From RPQJ01 sp963777725 (GTDB lineage: Bacteria > Pseudomonadota > Gammaproteobacteria > Steroidobacterales > Steroidobacteraceae): DNA of 64,000 bases. A model generated the notes under the pieces. That model searched no databases, was not told where the DNA came from, and saw only the letters and a list, made by a program, of their open reading frames with translations. Numbering within the stretch: position 1 is the first letter of the stretch; each line of letters begins with the position of its first letter. The DNA lies in assembly GCA_963777725.1 (NCBI GenBank), contig CAVZRR010000006.1, positions 108,847 through 172,846 on the forward strand, in the 5' to 3' direction. Positions 24,610 through 33,082 of this stretch are shown here, piece by piece. The position numbers were made by a program, and so were the translations under genes.

Positions 24610-24997
24610 ATCGTGTATTCCTTGGGAAAGCTGATTTCGTTCGGGCGAGTGGAGTCGACTGCGCCGAGCAGGACGCAAGATCCGTTGCGGACCACAGCCG
24701 AACGTCGGAATCGCTAACCGATCCGGCTGCAATGGGAAAGGCGCGACTGCCGTGGCAGGGATGATCGCATCTTGATGGTGCAACCGTGACTCGCGACGTG
24801 AGAGGGTGCGGAAGGATCGCGTCGATCTGATTTGAGTCTGATTGGAGTCGCGACGAGTTTGCGTTCGCGCCCGCGTATTGCTCGCTCGATGTGTGATGCC
24901 CGCGTCCGAACGGCACGTGACCTCGGAGTCGAGTCATCGGCGTCGCGGATGCTGAATCAGCGGGCACTTGACGTGGCACTTGCGTCGCACGCGGCAA
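24610..24997. other. Divergent intergenic region between the lipoprotein gene and lexA
   Basis: About 390 nt without a convincing ORF. It must contain the promoter of the lipoprotein gene, but no consensus pair stands out. An imperfect 11-bp tandem repeat (CTGATTTGAGT / CTGATTGGAGT) lies at 24827-24848, and TCGCGACG occurs on both sides of it (about 24791 and 24848). The lexA operators follow at 24998. Confidence 0.5.
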
Positions 24998-25013
24998 CTG
25001 TATATAAGAACAG
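24998..25013 (+). promoter_or_regulatory. LexA (SOS) box 1 upstream of lexA
   Basis: CTGT-N8-ACAG with an AT-rich centre (CTGTATATAAGAACAG), matching the gammaproteobacterial SOS consensus. It is 28 nt before the lexA start codon and centred 19 bp from box 2. Confidence 0.93.
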
Positions 25014-25016
25014 TAT

Positions 25017-25032
25017 CTGTACGCACATACAG
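25017..25032 (+). promoter_or_regulatory. LexA (SOS) box 2 upstream of lexA
   Basis: CTGT-N8-ACAG (CTGTACGCACATACAG), ending 8 nt before the lexA ATG and overlapping its AGGAG ribosome-binding site. The two boxes imply tight autorepression of the whole lexA-imuA-imuB-dnaE2 operon. Confidence 0.9.
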
Positions 25033-25040
25033 GAGCCGAC

Positions 25041-25661
25041 ATGGACGATCTCACCCCACGCCAGCGCCAGGTCCTGCAATTCATCCAGGATGCACTGGTC
25101 GAACACGGCATGCCGCCCACCCGGGCCGAGATCGCAGAGGCGCTCGGCTTCAAGTCGGCCAATGCCGCCGAGGAACACCTGCGGGCGCTGCAGCGCAAGG
25201 GGGTGATCGAGCTGCGGCCGGGCGCCTCGCGCGGCATCCAGCTGCGTGACTCTCTGCGCGAGCAGATGGGCTTGCCGCTCATCGGGCGCGTCGCTGCGGG
25301 CCGCCCCATCCTCGCCGAGGAAAACATCGAGGCGCGCTACCAGATCGACCCGCAACTTTTCCAGCCGCGTCCGCACTACCTGCTCAAGGTGCGGGGCATG
25401 AGCATGCGCAACGCCGGCATCCTCGATGGCGACCTGGTCGCGGTGCACCGCACGCCGGAAGTCCGCAACCGGCAGATCGTCGTGGCCCGCCTCGAGAACG
25501 AGGTGACCGTGAAGCGCTACCGCCAGGAGGGCAAGGTGGTGTGGCTGATGCCCGAGAACCAGGATTTCGAACCGCTGCGCGTCGATCTCGAGCACGAGTC
25601 GCTGATCATCGAGGGCGTCGTGGTCGGGGTGGTGCGGCAGGGGGAAGGGGATAGGGGATAG
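25041..25661 (+). CDS. lexA: SOS repressor LexA
   Basis: A 206-residue transcriptional repressor with self-cleaving C-terminal domain. The winged HTH occupies residues 1-70 (TRAEIAEALGFKSANAAEEHL), the Ala-Gly cleavage site is VAAG (86/87), and the catalytic dyad is S121 (RGMSM) and K158 (VTVKRY). Two SOS boxes lie directly upstream. The last seven codons (QGEGDRG and stop) are supplied by the GGGGATA repeat element that abuts the gene, so the C-terminus is partly repeat-encoded. It is first gene of the mutasome operon; LexA-linked imuA-imuB-dnaE2 is a known arrangement in proteobacteria. Confidence 0.97.
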   Translation: MDDLTPRQRQVLQFIQDALVEHGMPPTRAEIAEALGFKSANAAEEHLRALQRKGVIELRPGASRGIQLRDSLREQMGLPLIGRVAAGRPILAEENIEARYQIDPQLFQPRPHYLLKVRGMSMRNAGILDGDLVAVHRTPEVRNRQIVVARLENEVTVKRYRQEGKVVWLMPENQDFEPLRVDLEHESLIIEGVVVGVVRQGEGDRG

Positions 25662-25765
25662 GGGATAGGGGATAGTGAAGAGGCGTGCTTGATGAACGGC
25701 GCAGTTTCCCGCCAATGCGAAGGTCTGGGGCCACTATCCCCCATCCCCCATCCCCTATCCCCTTC
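25641..25765. repeat. GGGGATA/TATCCCC inverted-repeat element, copy A (lexA-imuA junction)
   Basis: The left arm (25641-25675) is GGGGAA plus four GGGGATA units. A 58-nt loop follows (25676-25733). The right arm (25734-25765) is the reverse complement with two mismatches over about 33 bp. The left arm contains the lexA stop and the right arm encodes part of the ImuA N-terminus. The G-rich arm fits G4N3G4N3G4N3G4, a canonical G-quadruplex pattern. Confidence 0.9.
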
Positions 25766-26402
25766 CTCCCTCGAAGCTCTGCTGCGTCACCCCGGACTCT
25801 GGCGCGCCCGAGAGCAGGGCGGTGCCGCGCTGCGGCCGGGCCTGCCCACGGGCTTTGCGTCGCTCGATCGTTGCCTGCCGGGCGCAGGATGGCCGTTGCA
25901 GGGGCTCGTCGAGATCCTCACGGATCGCAACGGCATCGGCGAACTGAGCCTGCTGATGCCGGTGCTCGCCCGGCTCTGTGGCGGCGAGCACGAAGACGGC
26001 TGGCTCGCCTGGATTTCGCCCCCGCACCAACCCTATGCACCGGCACTCGCCGCCTGCGGCATCGACTTGCGTCGCGTGCTGGTGATCCGCGGCCAGGCGG
26101 CGGAGTGGGCGATGGAGCAGGCGTTGCGCTCGGGCGCCTGCAGTGCCGTGCTCGGCTGGGCCGCTTGCCGCGATCGGCAGAGCCTGCGTCGGCTGCAGCT
26201 TGCGGCTGAGCAGTCGCGCTGTCTGGCCGTGCTGTTTCGGCGGTTGAGGGATGGCAGCGAACCTTCCCCTGCCGTGTTGCGCATCGCGCTCGACGGCGAT
26301 CGCGACGGTCTCGAAGTCCGCATCCTGAAGAGCCGTGGCGGACACGCGGTGAGCGTGCGGCTCGGTTGGGCCAGCTTTGCAACCCGCGCCATCGCGCAGT
26401 GA
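25692..26402 (+). CDS. imuA: Translesion synthesis accessory protein ImuA (RecA/SulA-like)
   Basis: A 236-residue RecA-like protein of the SOS mutasome. Recognisable ImuA features are LPTGFASLDRCLPGAGWPLQG, LVEILTDRNGIGELSLLMPV, WLAWISPPHQPYAPALAACG and the LSRR-type middle CAVLGWAACRDRQSLRRLQL. The Walker-like region is weak, as is usual for ImuA. The first ATG (25692) lies in the loop of repeat copy A, so residues about 12-23 (GPLSPIPHPLSPS) are translated repeat sequence. Homology starts at LEALLRHPGLWRARE. It is second in the LexA operon. Confidence 0.9.
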   Translation: MNGAVSRQCEGLGPLSPIPHPLSPSSLEALLRHPGLWRAREQGGAALRPGLPTGFASLDRCLPGAGWPLQGLVEILTDRNGIGELSLLMPVLARLCGGEHEDGWLAWISPPHQPYAPALAACGIDLRRVLVIRGQAAEWAMEQALRSGACSAVLGWAACRDRQSLRRLQLAAEQSRCLAVLFRRLRDGSEPSPAVLRIALDGDRDGLEVRILKSRGGHAVSVRLGWASFATRAIAQ

Positions 26403-26404
26403 CC

Positions 26405-28030
26405 ATGTCGTTGCCCGGCAAGCATCGGGTGCCGCCCGAAGTTTCCCCGTCGCCGTCGCCGGCATCCGGGCGTTCCCGGCTGAGGCCTGCGCTCGGCGGA
26501 GGGAATCGCAGCGGCACGGGCGAGCCAGCCCGCTCGGCTGCGCCGGCTGGCGAGCTCTGGCTCGCGATTCATCTGCCGGACTACATCCTCGAATCGTTGT
26601 GCCAGCCTGTCGCTGCAGCCGGTGAAGCCGCCGCCGGCGACGATGCCGGGCACGTCGTCGTCGTGGATCCGGGGCGCGGCGGTAAAGTGGTCTGCGCCTG
26701 TGGAGTGACGGCGACGGCAGCCGGCGTTGCGCCCGGCATGGCGCTCAACTCGGCCCTCGCACTGCTGCCCGACGCGCGGGTGCTGGCTCGTGACTCGCGC
26801 CGCGAGCGGACGCTGCTCGAGACCGTCGCGGCGATGGCGCTCGATTTCACGCCGCGCGTCAACCTCGAGCCACCCGATGGCGTGCTGCTCGAGGTGCGCG
26901 GCAGCCTGCGGCTGTTCGGTGGCGTGCGGCCATTGTGCGCCCGGGTCGGCGAACGGCTGCGCGCCCGGGGACTCGTGCCGCGCATTGCACTCACGCCCAC
27001 GCGGCTTGCATCGCTCTGGTTCGCGCGCTCGGGCATCGAGGTCGCGCTGCGGCGCCCGGAGGCGCTCGCGGGCCGGCTTGCGGCGCTGCCGCTGGCCTGC
27101 ACGCGCTGGCCCGAGCGGAGTCTCCGGTCGCTGGCCACGATGGGCGTGCGTGCCGTCGGCGATTGCCTGCGGCTGCCGCGCGATGGTTTCACGCGCCGTT
27201 TCGAGCTGCAGATGCGGCTCGACCTCGATCGCGCGCTGGGCCACGCTCCCGACCCGTGCGTCGCGTTCGTGCCGGGCGAGCGATTCGCCGCGCGCCGCGA
27301 CCTCGAGCCGGAACTCGCCGATACCGCTCGCCTGCAGCGCGCGTGCGAGCCGCTGCTCGACGAGCTGTGCGCCTTCCTGCAAGCACGGGGTGCAAGTGTC
27401 GAATCGCTCGAGCTGCGCTTCCTGCATCGCGATGCGCCGCCGACGCGGCTGCGGCTGCGCTTTGCCGAGCCGGTGACGGCCGCCGCGCGGATTGCGGCGT
27501 TGCTGCGCGAGCGGCTCGCCCGCGCCGAATGGCCTGAGCCCGTGCGCTCGGTGCGCTTGCGCAGCGGTCCGCTGAGCGAAGCGCGTGCGCAGCCGGGCGA
27601 CCTGTTCGCGCTCGACCGCGGGCGCGCATCCGCGGTGCCTCAGCTCGTCGAACGCCTGCGCGCCCGGCTCGGCGAGGAGGCCGTGCACGGCTTGTGCCTC
27701 GTGCCCGAACATCGCCCCGAGGCCGCTTGGGAAAAAGGGGACATTCTCCTTTTCCAGTCTTCTGGAAAAGGAGAATGTCCCCTTTTTCCCAGCCAGCGCC
27801 CCGTCTGGCTGCTGGCCGAACCGCAGCGGCTCGAGGGCGAGGAGCAACCGCGTTACCAGGGCGCGCTTGAGCTGGAGGAGGGGCCGGAGCGCATCGAGTC
27901 GGGCTGGTGGGACGGTCGCGACGTGCGACGCGACTACTACGTGGCGCGCACGCCGGCCGGGGTACGGGTCTGGATCTTCCGCGAGCGCCGCACGCCTGGA
28001 GGCTGGTTCCTGCACGGCGTGTTCGGCTGA
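26405..28030 (+). CDS. imuB: Y-family DNA polymerase-like protein ImuB with an in-frame hairpin insertion
   Basis: A 541-residue catalytically inactive Y-family relative that links ImuA, DnaE2 and the beta clamp in other bacteria. Family blocks are LWLAIHLPDYILESL, TPRVNLEPPDGVLLEVRGSLRLFGG, ALTPTRLASLWFARSG, MGVRAVGDCLRLPRDGFTRRF and the C-terminal RDYYVARTPAGVRVWIFRERR. The catalytic acidic residues of true Y polymerases are largely missing, as expected. About 22 residues (EKGDILLFQSSGKGECPLFP plus SQ) are encoded by a perfect palindrome inserted between HRPEAAW and RPVWLLAEPQRL. The first about 40 residues are low-complexity Ser/Pro/Gly-rich. Confidence 0.92.
   Translation: MSLPGKHRVPPEVSPSPSPASGRSRLRPALGGGNRSGTGEPARSAAPAGELWLAIHLPDYILESLCQPVAAAGEAAAGDDAGHVVVVDPGRGGKVVCACGVTATAAGVAPGMALNSALALLPDARVLARDSRRERTLLETVAAMALDFTPRVNLEPPDGVLLEVRGSLRLFGGVRPLCARVGERLRARGLVPRIALTPTRLASLWFARSGIEVALRRPEALAGRLAALPLACTRWPERSLRSLATMGVRAVGDCLRLPRDGFTRRFELQMRLDLDRALGHAPDPCVAFVPGERFAARRDLEPELADTARLQRACEPLLDELCAFLQARGASVESLELRFLHRDAPPTRLRLRFAEPVTAAARIAALLRERLARAEWPEPVRSVRLRSGPLSEARAQPGDLFALDRGRASAVPQLVERLRARLGEEAVHGLCLVPEHRPEAAWEKGDILLFQSSGKGECPLFPSQRPVWLLAEPQRLEGEEQPRYQGALELEEGPERIESGWWDGRDVRRDYYVARTPAGVRVWIFRERRTPGGWFLHGVFG
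27729..27790. repeat. REP-like perfect 29-bp hairpin inside imuB
   Basis: Left arm 27729-27757, TCTT loop, right arm 27762-27790: all 29 bp pair. The arms have the form GGGAAAAAGGGGACATTCTC... and its complement. The GGGGACA...TGTCCCC core with flanking A/T runs resembles palindromes that I associate with REP/RAYT-type mobile repeats, although no RAYT transposase is visible here. The element stays in frame with imuB. Confidence 0.88.
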
Positions 28031-28056
28031 GTCTGCGCGCGAGCAGGATCCGGCCC

Positions 28057-31000
28057 ATGAGTTACGCCGAGCTGCACTGCCTCACCAACTTCAGCTTCCT
28101 GCGCGGCGCCTCGCACGCCGAGGAACTCGTCGAGCGTGCCGCCGAGCTCGGTTATTCGGCACTGGCCATCACCGACGAGTGCTCTGTCGCGGGCGTCGTG
28201 CGCGCCCATCTCGCAGCCCGCGAGCGCGGCCTCAAGCTCATCGTCGGCAGCGAGTTCCGCCTCGAGGACGGCCTGCACTGCGTGCTGCTCGCCACGAACC
28301 GCCGCGGCTACGGCCAGCTGTGCCGGCTGATCACGCAGGCACGGCGCGCCGCGCCGAAAGGTCAGTATCGGCTGGGACGCCGCGACTTCTGTCCACCATC
28401 CGCTTTCTCAGATCTCCTGGCCCTCTGGTTGCCGGAACAGGTGCCGGACGAAACGCACGGCCGCTGGCTCGCCTCCGTCTTCCCCGAGCGCCTCTGGATC
28501 GCGGTGGAGTTGCTCACCACGGGACAAGACCGTCGCCGTCTCGCGAAGCTCCAGGGACTCGGCGAGCGGCTCGGACTACCGCTCGTGGCCGCCGGCGACG
28601 TGCACATGCACGCGCGCAGCCGGCGCGCACTGCAGGACGTGCTCACCGCCACGCGGATCGGCACCACCGTGGACCGCGCGGGCTACGCGCTGTTCCCGAA
28701 CGGCGAGCGCCACCTGCGGGCGGTCGAGCGTCTCGCCGCGATCTACCCGTCGGAGCTCATGGCGGCGACGCTCGACATCGCCGCGCGCTGCACGTTCTCG
28801 CTCGACGAACTTCGTTACGAGTACCCGCGCGAGATCGTGCCCGAAGGCGAGACGGCCGCGAGCTGGCTCGGCAAGCTCACCGAGCAGGGCAAGCGCCGTC
28901 GCTGGCCGCAGGGCGCGCCCGCGCACGTCGAGCAGGCCATCGCGCACGAGCTCGCGCTGATCGCCGAGCTGCGTTACGAGGCGTATTTCCTCACCGTCCA
29001 CGACATCGTCGAGTTCGCGCGATCGCGCGGCATCCTCTGCCAGGGGCGCGGCTCGGCCGCGAACTCCGCCGTGTGCTTCTGCCTCGGCATCACCGAGGTG
29101 GATCCCGCGCGCATGTCGCTGCTGTTCGAGCGATTCATCTCGCGCGAGCGCAACGAGCCGCCCGACATCGACGTCGATTTCGAGCACGAGCGGCGCGAGG
29201 AGGCGATCCAGTACGTCTATGCGAAGTACGGCCGGCATCGCGCCGCGCTCACCGCGACGGTGATCAGCTACCGGCCGCGCAGCGCGCTCCGCGACGTGGC
29301 GAAGGCACTCGGCCTCGATCCGCTGCAAGTGAACGCGCTCGCCCGCTCGATGCAGTGGTGGGACGGTTCGAGCATCGACGAAGGCCGTGTACGCGAGGCA
29401 GGCCTCGACCCCTCGAGCCCCGTGCTGGCCCGCGTGTTGGCACTCGCACGCATGCTGCTCGGCTTCCCGCGGCACCTCTCGCAGCACGTCGGCGGTTTCG
29501 TCATCGCGCGCGACCGGCTCGACGAGCTCGTGCCGGTCGAGAACGCGGCGATGGCGGACCGCACCGTCATCCAGTGGGACAAGGACGACCTCGACGCGCT
29601 CGGTCTCCTCAAGGTGGACCTGCTCGGCCTCGGCATGCTCGCGGCCATCCGCCGCAGCTTCACGCTGGTCGAGCAGTTTCGCGGCCGGCGCTGGACGCTG
29701 GCGACGGTGCCGGCCGAGGATCCCGCGGTCTACGAGATGATCGGCCACGGCGCGACGATCGGCGTGTTCCAGATCGAGTCGCGCGCGCAGATGGCGATGC
29801 TGCCGCGCATGAAGCCGCGCACTTACTACGATCTCGTGATCGAGGTGGCCATCATCCGGCCGGGGCCGATCCAAGGGGGCATGGTTCACCCGTATCTTCG
29901 CAGGAGGAGCGGGCTCGAGCCGGTGGACTACCCGAGCCCCGAGGTCGAGGGCGTGCTCGACCGCACGCTCGGCGTGCCGATCTTCCAGGAGCAGGTGATG
30001 CAGCTCGCGGTGGTTGCGGCGGGCTTCACGCCGGGCGAGGCCGATCAGTTGCGGCGCGCGATGGCCGCGTGGAAACGCAAGGGCGGCCTCGGGCATTTCG
30101 AGGAGCGGCTGATCCGCGGCATGCGCGAGCGCGGCTACACGGAGGAGTTCGCGCGGCAGATCTTCCGGCAGATCCTCGGCTTCGGCGAATACGGCTTCCC
30201 GGAGTCGCATGCGGCAAGCTTCGCGCTGCTGGTCTACGTCTCGGCGTGGCTCAAGTGCCACGAGCCGGCCGCGTTCACCGCGGCACTGATCAACAGCCAG
30301 CCGATGGGCTTTTACGCGCCCTCGCAGCTCGTGCAGGACGCGCGCCGCCAAGGCGTCGAGGTGCGCCCGGTGGATGTGCAAACCAGCGAGTGGGACTGCA
30401 CGCTCGAACGCGGCGAGGACGGCGAACCGGCGCTGCGCCTGGGCCTGAGGATCGTCAAAGGCCTTGCGGAGGCTGCCGCGCTCCGGCTGCTCGAGGCGCG
30501 GGGGCAGGGAGCATTCGAGAGCGCGCAGGATCTCGCCGAACGCGCGAGGCTCGACCGCCGCGAGCTCGGTTGCCTCGCGGCCGCCGGCGCGCTGGAGCGA
30601 CTTGCGGGACACCGCCACCGCGCGGCCTGGAACGTGGCGGGCGTCGAGGCGCCGTTGCCGCTGATCCCACAGCCGCGCATCGCCGAAGGCATTCCGCTGC
30701 TGCGGGCGCCGCGCGAAGGCGAGGACATCGTCGCGGACTACGCCCACACCGGGCTCACGTTGCGGCGCCATCCGCTCGCCGTGCTGCGGCCGCGGCTCGA
30801 GGCGCGCGGACTGCTGACGGCGGCCCGCCTGCGCGAATTGCCCGACGGCTCGACCGTGCGCACCGCGGGGCTCGTCATCACGCGCCAGCGACCCGGCAGC
30901 GCGCAGGGCGTGACGTTCGTGACGCTCGAGGACGAGACCGGCTACGTGAACCTGATCGTCTGGCGCGACGTGGCCGAGCGGCAGCGCCAGCCACTCATCG

Positions 31001-31131
31001 CCTCACGGCTGATGGGCGTGTCCGGCCAGCTGCAACTGGAGGGCGAGGTCATGCACGTGATTGCCCACCGGCTGGCGGACCTGTCGCGCTGGCTCGGCAA
31101 GGTGGCCGCGCCATCGCGCGACTTTCACTAG
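28057..31131 (+). CDS. dnaE2: Error-prone DNA polymerase III alpha subunit DnaE2
   Basis: A 1024-residue C-family polymerase. The N-terminal PHP domain reads MSYAELHCLTNFSFLRGASH, with LAITDECSVAGVVRAH. The catalytic core holds the acidic motif in NEPPDIDVDFEHERREE, QVGGFV-type HVGGFVIARDRLDELVPVE, and LKVDLLGLGMLAAIRR. The tail has a helix-hairpin-helix and an OB fold (RTAGLVITRQRPGSAQGVTF). The length and the loss of the tau/epsilon interaction tail fit DnaE2 rather than DnaE1. It acts with ImuA/ImuB in SOS mutagenesis. ATG 28057 is chosen at the start of PHP homology; the longer frame is a read-through of imuB. Confidence 0.96.
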   Translation: MSYAELHCLTNFSFLRGASHAEELVERAAELGYSALAITDECSVAGVVRAHLAARERGLKLIVGSEFRLEDGLHCVLLATNRRGYGQLCRLITQARRAAPKGQYRLGRRDFCPPSAFSDLLALWLPEQVPDETHGRWLASVFPERLWIAVELLTTGQDRRRLAKLQGLGERLGLPLVAAGDVHMHARSRRALQDVLTATRIGTTVDRAGYALFPNGERHLRAVERLAAIYPSELMAATLDIAARCTFSLDELRYEYPREIVPEGETAASWLGKLTEQGKRRRWPQGAPAHVEQAIAHELALIAELRYEAYFLTVHDIVEFARSRGILCQGRGSAANSAVCFCLGITEVDPARMSLLFERFISRERNEPPDIDVDFEHERREEAIQYVYAKYGRHRAALTATVISYRPRSALRDVAKALGLDPLQVNALARSMQWWDGSSIDEGRVREAGLDPSSPVLARVLALARMLLGFPRHLSQHVGGFVIARDRLDELVPVENAAMADRTVIQWDKDDLDALGLLKVDLLGLGMLAAIRRSFTLVEQFRGRRWTLATVPAEDPAVYEMIGHGATIGVFQIESRAQMAMLPRMKPRTYYDLVIEVAIIRPGPIQGGMVHPYLRRRSGLEPVDYPSPEVEGVLDRTLGVPIFQEQVMQLAVVAAGFTPGEADQLRRAMAAWKRKGGLGHFEERLIRGMRERGYTEEFARQIFRQILGFGEYGFPESHAASFALLVYVSAWLKCHEPAAFTAALINSQPMGFYAPSQLVQDARRQGVEVRPVDVQTSEWDCTLERGEDGEPALRLGLRIVKGLAEAAALRLLEARGQGAFESAQDLAERARLDRRELGCLAAAGALERLAGHRHRAAWNVAGVEAPLPLIPQPRIAEGIPLLRAPREGEDIVADYAHTGLTLRRHPLAVLRPRLEARGLLTAARLRELPDGSTVRTAGLVITRQRPGSAQGVTFVTLEDETGYVNLIVWRDVAERQRQPLIASRLMGVSGQLQLEGEVMHVIAHRLADLSRWLGKVAAPSRDFH

Positions 31132-31391
31132 CGCCTGCGCGGCGGGCGGCGTTCGTCGCCGATGTCGTAGTCGTCGAAGTCGCTCAGCAGCTCCGAGGTG
31201 CGCTTCTGCTCCATCAGTCGCTCGAGCTTGCGCCAAGCCGGCTCCGCCGCACGCGCGGCGCCGCGCTTGCGCTTGTCGAGATCCTGCATGAGGCGATCGA
31301 CGTCGAGCGACTCCTCGTCACCCGCGACCTCGTCGGCTTCCTCATCCTCGAACTCGTCTGAGTCAGGCTTCTCGCTCATCGAAAAACCCAT
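31128..31391 (-). CDS. PA3496-family putative envelope-integrity small protein
   Basis: An 87-residue acidic-then-basic protein. The conserved part is PAWRKLERLMEQKRTSELLSDFDDYDIG, the pattern I associate with the PA3496 family. The N-terminal half is Asp/Glu-rich and probably disordered. An alternative start is at 31379 (MSEKPDSDEFEDE). Function is not established. The 3' end overlaps convergent dnaE2 by 4 nt. Confidence 0.7.
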   Translation of the reverse strand: MGFSMSEKPDSDEFEDEEADEVAGDEESLDVDRLMQDLDKRKRGAARAAEPAWRKLERLMEQKRTSELLSDFDDYDIGDERRPPRRR

Positions 31392-31452
31392 CGCCGCCCG
31401 TCGGCTGTGCTGGCGCGACTTATACTAAGCCGCGCCAGACCCGGCAAGAGTA

Positions 31453-32229
31453 TCAATGCAGCAGGCTGGCCATCCTGCGCCGGTAGGCCGACACCAGCTC
31501 GTCACCTTCGCCGAGCACCGTGAATGCCAGCAACAGGCTGCGCCGCGCCGCTTCGTCACCGAAGCGACGGTCGCGGCGCATCAGTTCGAGCCATTCCGCC
31601 AGCGCAGTCCCGTAATCGCCCGCCAGGGCGTGATGCGCGGCCAGCGCATGCCGTGCGGCCGCGTCGGCCGGGTCCCGCTCGAGGCGGACGCGCAGCGCGG
31701 CGACGTCCGGCTCGGCCACGGCGGTCTCCAGGAAGGCCAGGCGCGCGCGCAGGGCGCCGAGCGCCGGATGGTCCGGCTTGGCTGTCTCGAGCTGAGCGAT
31801 CGTCTCCCGCGCGGCGCCGGCATCGCGCTGCTCGATCTGGACGGAGGCGACTTCCGCAAGGCCAGGCGGTTCCGCGTTCGCCTCGGCCGGGGCGAGGTAC
31901 TTGTCGAGCAGCGCGCGGATCGCCTGTTCCGGCTGCACGCCGACGAACTGTTCCACGACCTGGCCGCCATGAAACAGCATGACCGTCGGGATGCTGCGGA
32001 TGCCGAAGTGGCCGGCGATCCGCTGCTCCTCGTCGGTGTTCACTTTTGCGAGCGTGAACCGGCCGGCGTAGTCGTCGGCAATGCGTTCGAGCATCGGCAT
32101 CAACGTGCGGCAGGGTCCGCACCAGGGCGCCCAGAAATCGACCAGCACCGGCTGGGTCGTCGATGCCTCGATTACGGATTGCGCGAAGTTCGCTTCCGTG
32201 GCGATGATCTTGAACGGAGTTGCGGACAT
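31453..32229 (-). CDS. cnoX: Thioredoxin-fold co-chaperone CnoX/YbbN
   Basis: A 258-residue cytosolic protein. An N-terminal thioredoxin domain carries WCGPC (C37, C40; VLVDFWAPWCGPCRTLMPML). The C-terminal region has TPR-like helices (DAAARHALAAHHALAGDYGTA, AEWLELMRRDRRFGDEAARR). The catalytic CxxC is retained as in alphaproteobacterial CnoX, while E. coli YbbN has SxxC, so this version should be redox-active. The start was moved to MSATPFKIIATEANF because residues upstream have no homology. It diverges from the DUF481 gene. Confidence 0.92.
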   Translation of the reverse strand: MSATPFKIIATEANFAQSVIEASTTQPVLVDFWAPWCGPCRTLMPMLERIADDYAGRFTLAKVNTDEEQRIAGHFGIRSIPTVMLFHGGQVVEQFVGVQPEQAIRALLDKYLAPAEANAEPPGLAEVASVQIEQRDAGAARETIAQLETAKPDHPALGALRARLAFLETAVAEPDVAALRVRLERDPADAAARHALAAHHALAGDYGTALAEWLELMRRDRRFGDEAARRSLLLAFTVLGEGDELVSAYRRRMASLLH

Positions 32230-32337
32230 GGCGACCTCGACTGCGGGAACGCGATTCTCCGCAGCGCGCCGCCCGCCGGCAAGTGGCACGTTCCGCTATA
32301 CTCCCGCGCCCGTTTTTTCGCTGCGTCAAGGAGTCGC

Positions 32338-33051
32338 ATGATGAGCAGGAACCTGATCAAGGTGTCGGTGGCCCTCGCCCTGTATTCGTTGAGCGGTGCG
32401 GCCCTGGCCGACTGGACCGCGAAGAGCGAGGTCGGCGCCTCCTTCGCAACCGGCAACAGCGAGAACGAATCGGCGAACGCCGCGCTCGAGGTGAAGAATA
32501 CGCTCGAGAAGTGGACGCACACGATGGGCTTTGCCGGCAACTACGGCAGCGACAGCAACGTCACGACCGCCCAGCGCTGGGAAGTCCGCGGCCAGTCCGA
32601 CTACAAGTTCACCGAGCGCGCCTATTGGTTCGGCGCGGGTCGTTACGAGGACGACCGCTTCAGCGCGTACGACTTCCAGGCGACGGCGGCGACCGGTCTT
32701 GGCTACAAGTTCATCGATACCGAGCGGACGAAGTTCTGGGTCCAGGGCGGCCCCGGCTACCGCTATGCAGAGTTCAACCAAACCGGCGAGTCCGAGGACG
32801 GCGTGATCTTCCGTGGTGATCTCGGCTGGGACCACCAGCTGACCGAGACCACGAAGATCGTCGAGCGGTTCCTGGTCGAAACCGGCTCCGAGAACACGTA
32901 CTTCCAGAACGATCTCGGGCTCGAGGTCTCGATGAGCGACCGCCTGGCCCTGCGCGTCGGCTACCAGTATCGTCGCAACACCGACGTGCCCCCTGGCGTC
33001 GAGAAGACGGATACACTGACGACCCTCGGCCTGATCTACGAGACCAAGTAA
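32338..33051 (+). CDS. DUF481 outer-membrane beta-barrel protein (YdiY-like)
   Basis: A 237-residue protein. The signal peptide is MMSRNLIKVSVALALYSLSG, with ALAD as likely cleavage site. The remainder is an alternating amphipathic beta pattern: WTAKSEVGASFATGNSENES, then TERAYWFGAGRYEDDRFSAY, GLGYKFIDTERTKFWVQGGP, ending LTTLGLIYETK. That is the DUF481 family of salt- or acid-induced barrels. An AAGGAG site precedes ATG 32338; a second ATG at 32341 is equally well spaced. Its exact transport role is unknown. Confidence 0.88.
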   Translation: MMSRNLIKVSVALALYSLSGAALADWTAKSEVGASFATGNSENESANAALEVKNTLEKWTHTMGFAGNYGSDSNVTTAQRWEVRGQSDYKFTERAYWFGAGRYEDDRFSAYDFQATAATGLGYKFIDTERTKFWVQGGPGYRYAEFNQTGESEDGVIFRGDLGWDHQLTETTKIVERFLVETGSENTYFQNDLGLEVSMSDRLALRVGYQYRRNTDVPPGVEKTDTLTTLGLIYETK

Positions 33052-33082
33052 CCCGTCCCTCCGCGCGGCGAGCGTCAGCATC

